A stretch of DNA of 64,000 nucleotides from Hyphomicrobiales bacterium (lineage in GTDB: Bacteria > Pseudomonadota > Alphaproteobacteria > Rhizobiales > Rhizobiaceae), in the NCBI GenBank assembly GCA_900468625.1, contig UBUL01000027.1:99292-163291 (forward strand). Reading direction: 5' to 3'. The translations under genes were made by a program, and so were the position numbers. Shown one piece after another: positions 16,614-24,901 of this stretch (positions are counted from its first letter, which is position 1; the number at the start of each line of letters is the position of its first letter). Under the pieces are notes generated by a model. That model did not search any database and was not told the DNA's origin. It saw nothing but the letters and a program-made list of their open reading frames with translations.

Positions 16614-17570
16614 CTACTTGCGCTTGATAAGCGCTTGTGCGGCGTCCGCAATGGCCGCTGGAGCCATGCCGAATTCGTCGAGCAGGAACTCGGCCGAGCC
16701 GGTTGGCGCGTAGATGCCGGGCACGCCGAGGCGCTTCATCGGAACCGGGGCGTTGTCGACGACAACCTCGGCCACGGCCGATCCCAGCCCGCCAAAAATC
16801 GAATGCTCTTCCGCCGTCACGATCGCACCAGTTTCTTTGGCGGCGGCAATGACGGCATTCTCGTCGATCGGACGGACCGTGGCGAGATTGAGCACCCTCG
16901 CCCTTATGCCGCGTTGGGCAAGAATATCAGCGGCTTTCATCATGCGATGGGTCAGCGTGCCGTTCGCGATGAGCGTGACATCAGAGCCCTCCCGCAGAAG
17001 ATTGGCTTTTCCAAGTTCGAACCTGTGGCCTTCCGGCAGGAGATCGGGCACGCCGACGCGTGACAGGCGCAGGAAACAGGGGCCGCTGTAGCTTGCCGCC
17101 CATTCCACCGCGGCGGCCGTCTCGATGCGGTCGCAGGGCGCAATCACGGGAAGGTTGGGCAGAACGCGCGTCCAGGCGAAATCCTCGATCGAGTGATGGG
17201 TCGGACCGAGCTCGCCATAGGCCATTCCGGACGAAATGCCGACGAGCTTGACGTTGGCGTTCGAGTAGGAAATGTCGGCCTTGATCTGCTCGAGAGATCT
17301 GCCTGTCAGGAACGGCGAAGCGCCGCAAACATAGGGAAGGCGTCCGCCATTGGCCAGGCCCGCGCCGACCCCCACCATGTTCTGTTCGGCGATGCCGACA
17401 TTGACCAGACGGTCGGGAAACTTGGATTTGAAGCCGCCGAGCTTCGAGGATCCGACCGAATCGTTGCAGACCGCCACAATCGTCTCGTTCTCGGCCGCGA
17501 GGCGCTCGAGCGTCGATGCGAAGGCGTCTCGGCAGTCATGGAGCTTTTGTGCATTCACAGGCGCGTTCAT
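16614..17570 (-). CDS. Transketolase C-terminal (pyrimidine-binding plus C) subunit
   Basis: This 318-residue half of a split transketolase carries the Pyr domain (GIAEQNMVGVGAGLANGG, with the Glu that activates the thiamine ring) and the C-terminal domain (VTAEEHSIFGGLGSAVAEVV). It must pair with the N-subunit encoded just upstream to bind thiamine diphosphate and move a two-carbon unit between sugar phosphates. The ATG at 17570 shares one base with the N-subunit stop (TAATG), and GGAGG lies 7 bases upstream. Split transketolases in catabolic clusters often have special substrates, for example apulose-4-phosphate (AptA/AptB). Confidence 0.92.
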   Translation of the reverse strand: MNAPVNAQKLHDCRDAFASTLERLAAENETIVAVCNDSVGSSKLGGFKSKFPDRLVNVGIAEQNMVGVGAGLANGGRLPYVCGASPFLTGRSLEQIKADISYSNANVKLVGISSGMAYGELGPTHHSIEDFAWTRVLPNLPVIAPCDRIETAAAVEWAASYSGPCFLRLSRVGVPDLLPEGHRFELGKANLLREGSDVTLIANGTLTHRMMKAADILAQRGIRARVLNLATVRPIDENAVIAAAKETGAIVTAEEHSIFGGLGSAVAEVVVDNAPVPMKRLGVPGIYAPTGSAEFLLDEFGMAPAAIADAAQALIKRK

Positions 17571-18379
17571 TAGAGTGCCTCCGACAATTCTGCCAATGCG
17601 ACTTCGTATTGTTCCTTGTTCGGAACCTTGTGGTGCCAGTCGACACGGTCCTGCATGAAAGAGATTCCGTGTCCCTTGTTGGTATGGGCCACGATGCAAT
17701 GCGGGCGGTCGCTTCGATGTTCGAGTGCCGGGACGACTTCATGCATATTGTTGCCGTCGATTTCGCTAACATCCCAGCCGAAAGCTTCGAGCTTCGGGCG
17801 AAGCGGCGCGATGTCGTTCGTATCCGAAAGTGCCGCCCCTTGCTGGAACCGGTTATGGTCGACAATCAAGGTGAGATTGTCCAGGCGGAACTGCGCCGCG
17901 GCCATGATCGCTTCCCAATTGGAGCCCTCCTGCATCTCGCCGTCGCCGGTGATCACATAGGTATGGTAGCCGGCGCCCGATAGTTTGGCGGCCTTGGCCA
18001 TACCGACCGCGACCGGCAGGCCATGTCCCAATGGACCGGTATTGGTTTCGACGCCTGGCACCTTGTTGCAATTCGGGTGGCCATTGAGCCGCGAGTGCGG
18101 CTTCAGGAACGTCGAGATTTCGTCCTCGGGAATGAAGCCGCGTTTCGCCAGGGTGACATAGAGCGCGCATGCGGTATGTCCCTTCGAAAGCACGAACCTG
18201 TCCCGGTCGGGATGTTTCGGCTGGTCCGGCCAGACACGCAGCACGCGGAAGTACAGCGCGGCCAGGAGGTCGATCACGGACATCTCGCCGCCGATATGCC
18301 CGGCGCCTGCCTCGTAGACTGCCTGGAGGTCTCGTAGACGTATCTGACGAGCAACACGTTCAAGTTCGGAAGGCTCCAT
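17570..18379 (-). CDS. Transketolase N-terminal (thiamine-diphosphate-binding) subunit
   Basis: This 269-residue half of a split transketolase carries the ThDP/Mg motif GDGEMQEG followed by Asn in the DNL segment. It also has GAGHIGGEMSVIDLL, LSKGH and NTGPLGHG, which contact cofactor or substrate phosphate. The start at 18379 is supported by GAGG five bases upstream. The longer frame with a Met at 18406 would place a regulator palindrome inside the coding sequence, so it is rejected. It is the first gene of the minus-strand unit (N-subunit, C-subunit, kinase, sorC). Confidence 0.92.
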   Translation of the reverse strand: MEPSELERVARQIRLRDLQAVYEAGAGHIGGEMSVIDLLAALYFRVLRVWPDQPKHPDRDRFVLSKGHTACALYVTLAKRGFIPEDEISTFLKPHSRLNGHPNCNKVPGVETNTGPLGHGLPVAVGMAKAAKLSGAGYHTYVITGDGEMQEGSNWEAIMAAAQFRLDNLTLIVDHNRFQQGAALSDTNDIAPLRPKLEAFGWDVSEIDGNNMHEVVPALEHRSDRPHCIVAHTNKGHGISFMQDRVDWHHKVPNKEQYEVALAELSEAL

Positions 18380-18390
18380 CGTTTCCTCGC

Positions 18391-18406
18391 GTGAATAAAT
18401 ATTCAT
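18391..18406. promoter_or_regulatory. Putative SorC operator 2
   Basis: TGAATA and TATTCA form a perfect inverted repeat with an AA centre, 12 bases upstream of the transketolase N-subunit start. The flanking TTATATTTTT could include promoter elements. The sequence matches the sites at 14963 and 18531. Confidence 0.65.
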
Positions 18407-18530
18407 GTATTTATATTTTTGCACAGGAAGATTGTTAGTCAAGCCCCCGCAAGCGACTTCTCGCCAAAACAGGCCAAAAAGACTTGGTTGACAGCATCAA
18501 AACAAGTTGGTATTGAATTTTCCAGCATAT

Positions 18531-18548
18531 GTGAATAAATATTCGCAC
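18531..18548. promoter_or_regulatory. Putative SorC operator 3
   Basis: GTGAATAAATATTCGCAC repeats the GAATAAATATTC palindrome about 140 bases from the previous copy. It lies upstream of the plus-strand ABC transporter gene. The pair probably lets one regulator control both divergent transcripts. Confidence 0.65.
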
Positions 18549-18603
18549 TTGAGAAACGATCGGCCGAATATTGGCCGCTGGCCCTAAGCTCCAGGGAGGA
18601 ATG

Positions 18604-19584
18604 ATGGTGGCGATCGACGTCAATGGACAGAGCCGTCCGTCCGCGACATGGCTGAGCAAGCTCACCGGCGTTACAGGACCGCTGGTAGGATTACTCGCGC
18701 TTTGTGTGTTCCTGAGTTTGAGCACCGATGCGTTTCTCTCGCTTCGCAACGGCCTCAACATTCTCGACCAGATCACAGTGCTAGGGATCATGGCCGTGGG
18801 CATGACTTTCGTCATTCTGATCGGCGGCATCGACCTTTCGGTCGGTTCGGTCCTTGCACTCGCCATGATGGTCATGGGCTGGACGGCGAATATCGCCGGC
18901 CTGCCGCTTGCGGCGGGGATTGCGGTCGCGCTCGTCGCCTCCGCGATAAGCGGGCTGATCGTCGGACTTCTTGTGACCCTGTTCCGGGTTCCGGCCTTTA
19001 TTGCGACGCTTGCGATGATGTCGGCCGCGCGCGGCGTTGCCAACATGATCACGGATGGGCAGCAGATCGTCGGATTTCCCGACTGGTTCATGATGCTTGC
19101 GATCGATCGCCATTTCGGCGTGCTGACCGCGACGGTCTTCCTGATGCTGGCGGTTGTCGCCGTCGCCTGGGTGTTCCTGCACTTCCGCTCCGAGGGACGC
19201 ATGCTTTATGCCGTGGGCGGCAATCCGGAAGTCGCGCGTCTTGCCGGCATCAATGTCCAGCTCGTGACGATCGCCGTCTATGTCGCAAGCGCCGTGCTTG
19301 CAGGTCTCGCCGGTATCGTGCTGGCAGCGCGACTCGACTCGGTTCAGCCGTCGAGCGGCTTTGGATACGAGCTCGACACGATCGCGGCCGTCGTCATCGG
19401 GGGAACCTCCCTGTCCGGCGGATCCGGCGGTATCGGCGGTACGCTTATCGGTGTGCTGATCATCGGCGTCCTGCGCAACGGTCTCAACTTGCTCAACGTC
19501 TCGCCATTCCTGCAGCAGGTCATCATCGGCATCGTCATCGTGCTTGCGGTCGGTGCGGAAACGATCCGCAGGCGGCGGGCCTGA
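18604..19584 (+). CDS. Ribose-type (RbsC-like) ABC sugar permease
   Basis: This integral membrane permease of about 326 residues has 8-10 hydrophobic segments. It shows the RbsC-family signature GGIDLSVGSVLAL and the cytoplasmic coupling region AVGGNPEVARLAGI. It would form the channel for a sugar or polyol with the binding protein and double ATPase encoded next. The strong GGGAGGA site favours the ATG at 18604 over the one at 18601, which is too close. It is the first gene of a plus-strand operon that runs to the second SDR gene at 24543 and is divergent from the transketolase operon. Confidence 0.92.
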   Translation: MVAIDVNGQSRPSATWLSKLTGVTGPLVGLLALCVFLSLSTDAFLSLRNGLNILDQITVLGIMAVGMTFVILIGGIDLSVGSVLALAMMVMGWTANIAGLPLAAGIAVALVASAISGLIVGLLVTLFRVPAFIATLAMMSAARGVANMITDGQQIVGFPDWFMMLAIDRHFGVLTATVFLMLAVVAVAWVFLHFRSEGRMLYAVGGNPEVARLAGINVQLVTIAVYVASAVLAGLAGIVLAARLDSVQPSSGFGYELDTIAAVVIGGTSLSGGSGGIGGTLIGVLIIGVLRNGLNLLNVSPFLQQVIIGIVIVLAVGAETIRRRRA

Positions 19585-19589
19585 CATTC

Positions 19590-19632
19590 AGGTCCGTGTC
19601 CGGCGGACCTCTAGCAGTTCCTCTCCGAGAGG
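19590..19632 (+). promoter_or_regulatory. Tandem hairpins upstream of the binding-protein gene
   Basis: Two inverted repeats follow the permease stop: AGGTCCG/CGGACCT at 19590-19610 and CCTCT/AGAGG at 19620-19632. They may be processing or stability elements that raise binding-protein mRNA over permease mRNA, a common arrangement in ABC operons. Confidence 0.45.
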
Positions 19633-19699
19633 TTTGGAGCGGATCAAATGCCCGAGGGGGAGGATGTACCCAAGGGTTCACCAAAAAGGAGGAAATGAA

Positions 19700-20629
19700 A
19701 TGAAATTTACGCGCATTCTTCTGGCCTCGGCCGCCGTGCTGGCGATGTCACTGGCATCCGTTGAGGCGAAAGACACCAAAAAAATCGGCCTGGCAGTTGC
19801 AAACCTGCAGGCAAACTTCTTCAACCAGATCAAGCAGTCCGTCGAGGATGAAGCCAAGAAGCGCGGCATCCAGGTGGTCACAGTGGATGCCAAAGGCGAC
19901 GGCCCGACCCAGATCAATCAGATCCAGGATCTGCTCACCCAGAATATCGATGCCCTGATCTACATCCCGGCCGGCGCGGCAGCGGCAAGCGTTCCCGTCA
20001 AGCTCGCCAAGAACGCCGGAATTCCGGTCGTCAACGTTGACCGCAATGCCGATGGCGCCCCAGGCGATACATTCCTTGCCACGGATTCCGTCGCATCCGC
20101 CAAGGCCGTTTGCGACTACATCTTCAAGCAGGCCGGCGGCAAGGGCAAGATGGTCATCATCCATGGCCAGAAGGGCACGACGCCGGAAGTCGACCGCAGC
20201 AAGGGCTGTGCCGAATCGCTGAAGGCAAATCCCGGCGTGAAGGTGGTCGCCGAGCAGTATTCCAACATGTGGGCTCAGGACGAGGGCTTCCAGATCATGC
20301 AGAACATGCTGCAGGCAAACCCAGACGTATCGATCGTGTTCGCTCAGGCCGACGCGCTTGCACTCGGCGCCGCGCAGGCGATCAAAGTGGCAAACCCGTC
20401 GCAGAAAATCGTTGTCGGCGGCTTCGATGGCGATACGGCGGCTCTCGAAGCACTGAGCAAGGGCGTCTTCGACGTCACCGCGACCCAGCAGACACAGAAG
20501 ATGGGCCGCGATGCGGTCGCCAATGCCGTCAAGCTCGTCGCCGGCGAAAAGGTGCCTGCCGTGCAGCTCATGGACGCCACGCTGACGACCAAGGAAAACG
20601 TGGCAGGCTTCATCGCCAACCATCCGTAA
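19700..20629 (+). CDS. Ribose-type (RbsB-like) periplasmic sugar-binding protein
   Basis: This 309-residue periplasmic binding protein of the sugar family with Peripla_BP_4 fold has a signal peptide at residues 1-23 (VEA-KD). Typical strands are KIGLAVANLQANFFNQIKQS, DALIYIPAGAAAASVP and KIVVGGFDGDTAALEAL. The start at 19700 follows AAGGAGG; an ATG five bases earlier is out of frame. It delivers the substrate to the neighbouring RbsC/RbsA-like subunits. Given the downstream enzymes the ligand is probably a short-chain or branched sugar or polyol, but it cannot be read from sequence. Confidence 0.92.
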   Translation: MKFTRILLASAAVLAMSLASVEAKDTKKIGLAVANLQANFFNQIKQSVEDEAKKRGIQVVTVDAKGDGPTQINQIQDLLTQNIDALIYIPAGAAAASVPVKLAKNAGIPVVNVDRNADGAPGDTFLATDSVASAKAVCDYIFKQAGGKGKMVIIHGQKGTTPEVDRSKGCAESLKANPGVKVVAEQYSNMWAQDEGFQIMQNMLQANPDVSIVFAQADALALGAAQAIKVANPSQKIVVGGFDGDTAALEALSKGVFDVTATQQTQKMGRDAVANAVKLVAGEKVPAVQLMDATLTTKENVAGFIANHP

Positions 20630-20657
20630 TCGTGCCGAAGTCTTGAGGAGGTGTGCC

Positions 20658-22136
20658 GTGACTGAGCCCGTTCTTTCCCTGAGGGGCATATCCAAGCGCT
20701 ATGGACCGCTTCAGGTGCTGAAGAATGTCAGCCTGGATGTCCATCCGGGGGAAGTGGTGGCACTTCTTGGTGAAAACGGCGCCGGCAAATCGACATTGTC
20801 GGGCATTATTGCCGGATCACGCACGCCCTCCGAGGGAACCATGACATGGCTGGGGCAGCCCTATGCCCCGGCCACTCCGCGCGACGCCATCGACAAGGGT
20901 GTCGTGCTGATCCATCAGGAACTGCAGCTTCTGCCGCATCTTTCGATCGCCGAAAATGTTTTCATCGGACGATGGCCGATGAAGAACGGCGCCATTGATC
21001 GCCCCCAGATGGTCCGGCGCGCGCAGGAGCAGCTCGCCCGCCTCAATCTGCATATCCCTGCGACGCGCAAGGTCGCCGGCCTGTCGACAGCCAACCAGCA
21101 GCTCATCGAAATCGCAAAGGCGCTGGCGCTCAATGCCAAGCTGCTGATCCTCGACGAACCGACCGCCGCGCTCGGTGGAGCGGAAACGGAGGCTTTGTTC
21201 GAGCAGGTGAGAAAGCTCCGCTCGGAAGGCGTCGGCATCATCTATATCTCCCACCGCATGGAAGAGATCAGGCAGATCACCGACCGCATCGTCGTTCTGC
21301 GCGACGGCGAGCGCGTCCAGGAATTTGCCGACAGCGCTACACCCGTTCGCACGATCGTCGAAAGCATGGTCGGCCGCTCGCTTGACCGGATGTTTCCGGC
21401 TCTTCCGGAGCCGACGGATCGCGTGGTGCTGCAGGTCAACGGCCTGACCTCTCCCGACGACTCCTTTCGGGATGTGACGTTCGACGTTCGTGCCGGTGAA
21501 ATTCTCGGCATTGCCGGACTGGTCGGTGCCGGCCGCACGGAGCTTGTCCGCGCCGTTGCCGGCGCGGATCCGATCAGCGCCGGTTCGATCAAGCTGGAGG
21601 GCAAGGAGCTCAAGCTTCGCGATCCGGCGGATGCGATCGCAAAGGGCATCGTGATGGTGCCCGAGGATCGCAAGGAACAGGGCCTCGTCGTCGGTCACCG
21701 CATCAGCGAGAACATCGTCTACGCCAATCTCGATAAGCTCGGCGGACGCTGGATCACATCGCGCGTCAAGCGCGCCTTTGCCGAGAAGGCAGTGGCGAAG
21801 TTCGGCGTCAAGGGCCGCGCCGAGCAATATGCCTCGGACCTGTCGGGCGGCAACCAGCAAAAGGTCGTCATCGCGAAGTGGCTGATGCGCGATCCCAAGG
21901 TCGTCGTCCTCGATGAGCCGACCCGGGGCATCGATGTCGGCGCCCGCGCAAGCATCTACGACATCATCGTGAATCTGGCGAAACAGGGTGTGGCGGTCAT
22001 TGTCGTCAGCTCCGATCTGGAGGAGGTTCTCGGCGTGTCGAACCGCATTCTCGTGCTGGCCCAGGGCAAGCAGGCAGGTATTTTGAACCGTGACGAGGCA
22101 AACGACGTCTCGGTCATGGAATTGGCGACAATCTAG
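20658..22136 (+). CDS. RbsA-like ABC sugar transporter ATPase (two nucleotide-binding domains)
   Basis: This 492-residue double ATPase energises sugar uptake. The N-half has Walker A GENGAGKST, Walker B LLILDEPTAAL and a degenerate signature LSTANQQ. The C-half has a degenerate Walker A (GLVGAGRTEL), a full LSGGNQQKV signature and VVVLDEPTRGID, as expected for RbsA/MglA. The GTG start at 20658 follows AGGAGG by 6 bases; a TTG five codons upstream overlaps that site. It belongs to the plus-strand operon and follows the binding protein by 28 bases. Confidence 0.93.
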   Translation: MTEPVLSLRGISKRYGPLQVLKNVSLDVHPGEVVALLGENGAGKSTLSGIIAGSRTPSEGTMTWLGQPYAPATPRDAIDKGVVLIHQELQLLPHLSIAENVFIGRWPMKNGAIDRPQMVRRAQEQLARLNLHIPATRKVAGLSTANQQLIEIAKALALNAKLLILDEPTAALGGAETEALFEQVRKLRSEGVGIIYISHRMEEIRQITDRIVVLRDGERVQEFADSATPVRTIVESMVGRSLDRMFPALPEPTDRVVLQVNGLTSPDDSFRDVTFDVRAGEILGIAGLVGAGRTELVRAVAGADPISAGSIKLEGKELKLRDPADAIAKGIVMVPEDRKEQGLVVGHRISENIVYANLDKLGGRWITSRVKRAFAEKAVAKFGVKGRAEQYASDLSGGNQQKVVIAKWLMRDPKVVVLDEPTRGIDVGARASIYDIIVNLAKQGVAVIVVSSDLEEVLGVSNRILVLAQGKQAGILNRDEANDVSVMELATI

Positions 22137-22156
22137 ACAAACAGAAAGGAAGAGCG

Positions 22157-22945
22157 GTGTCCGACATCACTCTGAATGCCCCGAAGCTTTTCGATCTCAG
22201 CGGACAGGTTGCGCTTGTAACTGGAGCCGGAAGCGGGATCGGGCAGCGCATCGCAATCGGCCTTGCGCAATGCGGTGCCGATGTCGCACTTCTTGATCGT
22301 CGCTCCGACGATGGCTTGGCGAACACGGCTTTGCATATCGAAGCGGCCGGCCGGCGCTCCATCCAGATTGCGGCCGACGTCACCAGCAAATCCTCTCTGG
22401 AGGAAGCGGTTGCCCGCACAGAGGCGGAACTCGGTCCCCTGACGCTTGCCGTCAACGCGGCCGGCATCGCCAATGCCAATCCTGCGGAGGAGATGGAAGA
22501 AGACCAGTACCAGACATTGATGGACATCAACCTGAAGGGCGTTTTTCTGTCCTGCCAGGCAGAGGCACGCGCCATGCTGAAACATGGGCGCGGATCGATC
22601 GTCAACATCGCATCCATGTCCGGTGTGATCGTCAATCGCGGCCTCAGCCAGGCCCATTACAACGCCTCCAAGGCCGGCGTGATCCACATGTCCAAGTCGC
22701 TGGCGATGGAGTGGGTCGGCCGCGGTATCCGCGTCAACACCATCTCGCCGGGATATACCGCGACGCCGATGAATACGCGCCCGGAAATGGTTCATCAGAC
22801 GAAGCTCTTCGAGGAGCAGACGCCGATGCAGCGCATGGCCGGCGTTGACGAGATGGTAGGCCCCGCCGTCTTCCTGCTGTCCAATGCCGCAAGCTTCGTG
22901 ACGGGCGTCGATCTGCTCGTCGATGGCGGCTTCTGCTGCTGGTGA
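22157..22945 (+). CDS. Short-chain dehydrogenase/reductase (probable polyol or sugar dehydrogenase)
   Basis: This 262-residue classical SDR has the nucleotide motif TGAGSGIG at residues 22-29, the NAAG segment at 100-103 and catalytic Tyr168/Lys172 (YNASK), with Ser near 153-155. It uses NAD(H) or NADP(H). The GTG start at 22157 has AAAGGAAG upstream. It sits between a sugar importer and a triosephosphate isomerase gene, so it probably oxidises the imported polyol to a ketose that the divergent FGGY kinase phosphorylates. Confidence 0.9.
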   Translation: MSDITLNAPKLFDLSGQVALVTGAGSGIGQRIAIGLAQCGADVALLDRRSDDGLANTALHIEAAGRRSIQIAADVTSKSSLEEAVARTEAELGPLTLAVNAAGIANANPAEEMEEDQYQTLMDINLKGVFLSCQAEARAMLKHGRGSIVNIASMSGVIVNRGLSQAHYNASKAGVIHMSKSLAMEWVGRGIRVNTISPGYTATPMNTRPEMVHQTKLFEEQTPMQRMAGVDEMVGPAVFLLSNAASFVTGVDLLVDGGFCCW

Positions 22946-22949
22946 TGTG

Positions 22950-23687
22950 ATGAAGAAGCTCATTGCCGGCAACTGGAAAATGAACGGTCTCGCTTCCTCC
23001 CTGGCTGAGATCGAGGCGCTGAAGGGAGTAACCGGCGAGGCGGCGTGCGACATCGTTGTCTGCCCGCCCTTCACGCTGATCGAGAAGGCGGTCGCGCGCA
23101 CCGAAGGCTCGGCGATTGCCGTCGGCGCACAGGATTGCCATGCCCAGGCTTCAGGCGCCTACACCGGCGACGTTTCCGCCGAGATGCTCGCCGAAATCGG
23201 CGCGCGCTTCGTCATCCTAGGACATTCCGAACGCCGATCGGCGTACAGGGAAATGGATGCCGCCGTCGCCGGCAAGGCCGTCGCGGTCCATAGGGCAGGG
23301 CTGGCAAGCATCATTTGCGTCGGCGAGACGCGCGAAGAACGCGACGAGGGAAGAGCGATCGACGTTGTCCGCGCTCAGCTTGAAGCATCCATCCCCAACA
23401 CCGCGACCAGTACGAATACGACGATCGCCTACGAACCGGTATGGGCGATCGGAACCGGATTGGTTCCGACCCTCGAACAGATCGAGGAGATGCACTCCTC
23501 CATCCGGCAGATGCTTAAAGAGCGGATGGGAGGGGATGGACAGCATGTCAGGATCCTCTACGGCGGCTCGGTCAAGGCGCAGAACGCAAAAGCGATCTTC
23601 GGTGTTTCCAACGTCGATGGCGCGCTCGTCGGAGGGGCATCTCTGAAGGCGTCGGAGTTCACCGGGATCATCCTGGCCGCCGTTTGA
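22950..23687 (+). CDS. tpiA: Triosephosphate isomerase (accessory copy)
   Basis: This 245-residue TIM-barrel enzyme interconverts dihydroxyacetone phosphate and glyceraldehyde 3-phosphate. Catalytic residues are visible: Lys10 in NWKMN, His92 in GHSERR and Glu162 in YEPVWAIGTG. The phosphate loop near YGGSVKAQNA is present. It begins 4 bases after the SDR stop, so it belongs to the sugar operon and is probably not the housekeeping copy. Rhizobial and Brucella erythritol clusters also carry a dedicated isomerase (tpiB/eryH). It implies that the pathway makes a triose phosphate. Confidence 0.95.
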   Translation: MKKLIAGNWKMNGLASSLAEIEALKGVTGEAACDIVVCPPFTLIEKAVARTEGSAIAVGAQDCHAQASGAYTGDVSAEMLAEIGARFVILGHSERRSAYREMDAAVAGKAVAVHRAGLASIICVGETREERDEGRAIDVVRAQLEASIPNTATSTNTTIAYEPVWAIGTGLVPTLEQIEEMHSSIRQMLKERMGGDGQHVRILYGGSVKAQNAKAIFGVSNVDGALVGGASLKASEFTGIILAAV

Positions 23688-23760
23688 CGCGGCAAATGCA
23701 GGCAGTGCGACCGGTCCTCCCTGAGAACCGTTGCCAGCCAATAGCGCGAAAGGAATAAAA

Positions 23761-24543
23761 ATGCTTCGTTTCGAAAACAGGACCGTCGTCATCACCGGCG
23801 CAAGCCGCGGCATTGGTGCTGCGATTGCCAAACGCTTTGCGCGCGAGGGTGCCAATCTTGCGGTCTCCGCCAACGAGGAGTCCGTCCATGCGGTCGCCAA
23901 TGCGATCAAGGCTGACGGCGGAAAAGCGATTTCCTACGTCGGCGACGTCACGGACAAGGCCAGCGTGAAAGGTCTCTACGACGCTGCCGAGACGGCATTC
24001 GGCGCCATCGATGTTTCCATCCAGAATGCCGGCGTCATAACCATTGCCCGCGTCGAGGACATGACCGAGGGCGAATGGGACAAGGTCATGGCCGTCAACA
24101 CCAAGGGCGTTTTCCTCTGCGCTCAAGAAGCGATTGCGCGCATGCGCAAGCATGGCCGTGGCGGTCGTATCATCAATACCGCCTCAGGTCAGGCCCGCGA
24201 TGGCTTCATCTACACGCCGCATTACGCGGCATCGAAGATGGGTGTCGTTGGCATTACCCAGAGCCTTGCAAAGGAAGTCGCGACCGAGGGCATTACCGTG
24301 AATGCCTTTTGTCCCGGCATCATCGAAACAGACATGTGGGCCTATAATGACCAGGCATGGGGCAAACTCCTGGGCAACTACGGTCCCGGCGAGCTCATGA
24401 GGGAATGGGTAGAAGGCATTCCGATGAAGCGGGCCGGATCAGGCGAGGACGTGGCCGGTCTCGTCACTTTCCTTGCGAGCGACGATGCGGCTTACATTAC
24501 CGGACAGACGATCAACGTCGATGGCGGCCTGATCATGTCGTAG
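23761..24543 (+). CDS. Short-chain dehydrogenase/reductase, second of the sugar operon
   Basis: This 260-residue classical SDR has the nucleotide motif TGASRGIG at residues 12-19, the NAG segment at 88-90 and catalytic Ser141, Tyr154 and Lys158 (YAASK). The sequence resembles diacetyl/acetoin or sugar-alcohol dehydrogenases of the family. AAAGGAATAAAA precedes the start. It lies 73 bases downstream of the isomerase gene and is the last gene before the riboflavin unit. It could perform a second oxidation or handle a stereoisomer of the substrate used by the first SDR. Confidence 0.9.
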   Translation: MLRFENRTVVITGASRGIGAAIAKRFAREGANLAVSANEESVHAVANAIKADGGKAISYVGDVTDKASVKGLYDAAETAFGAIDVSIQNAGVITIARVEDMTEGEWDKVMAVNTKGVFLCAQEAIARMRKHGRGGRIINTASGQARDGFIYTPHYAASKMGVVGITQSLAKEVATEGITVNAFCPGIIETDMWAYNDQAWGKLLGNYGPGELMREWVEGIPMKRAGSGEDVAGLVTFLASDDAAYITGQTINVDGGLIMS

Positions 24544-24650
24544 TTCGACAATGAGGAACGGTGCGTTCATCGGGCGGATCGGATTCTCCCAAATTCAGCA
24601 ATCAAAGCCTCTTGCGGAATGAGGCAGTGATCCCTTATCTTTCACCTGTT

Positions 24651-24790
24651 CTCAGGGCGGGGTGCAATTCCCCACCGGCGGTATCGAGGTAACTCGGAGC
24701 CCGCGAGCGCCTTCCGAGCATTCGGAGGGGTCAGCAGATCCGGTGAGATGCCGGAGCCGACGGTCATAGTCCGGATGGAAGAGAGCAACG
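24651..24790 (+). ncRNA. FMN riboswitch (RFN element)
   Basis: The conserved RFN pattern is complete: it opens with TCAGGGCGGGGTGCAATTCC, followed by CCACCGGCGGTA, later AGCAGATCCGGTGAGATGCC, GCCGACGGTCATAGTCCGG and the closing GAGAGCAACG. It lies about 110 bases before ribB on the same strand. It senses flavin mononucleotide and lowers riboflavin synthesis when FMN is abundant. Possible expression-platform pairings downstream are CAAGGG (about 24834) with CCCTTG (about 24886) and the GCCGTT/AACGGC hairpin near 24870. Confidence 0.95.
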
Positions 24791-24901
24791 CAGGAGACGC
24801 CGCTTTGCAGTGGTGTTCGCATGCTTGTTCGCCCAAGGGAAAATGGTGGCTCTGACAGGCCATGCACGCCGTTTCGAACGGCAACCCTTGAAAGGCAGGA
24901 A

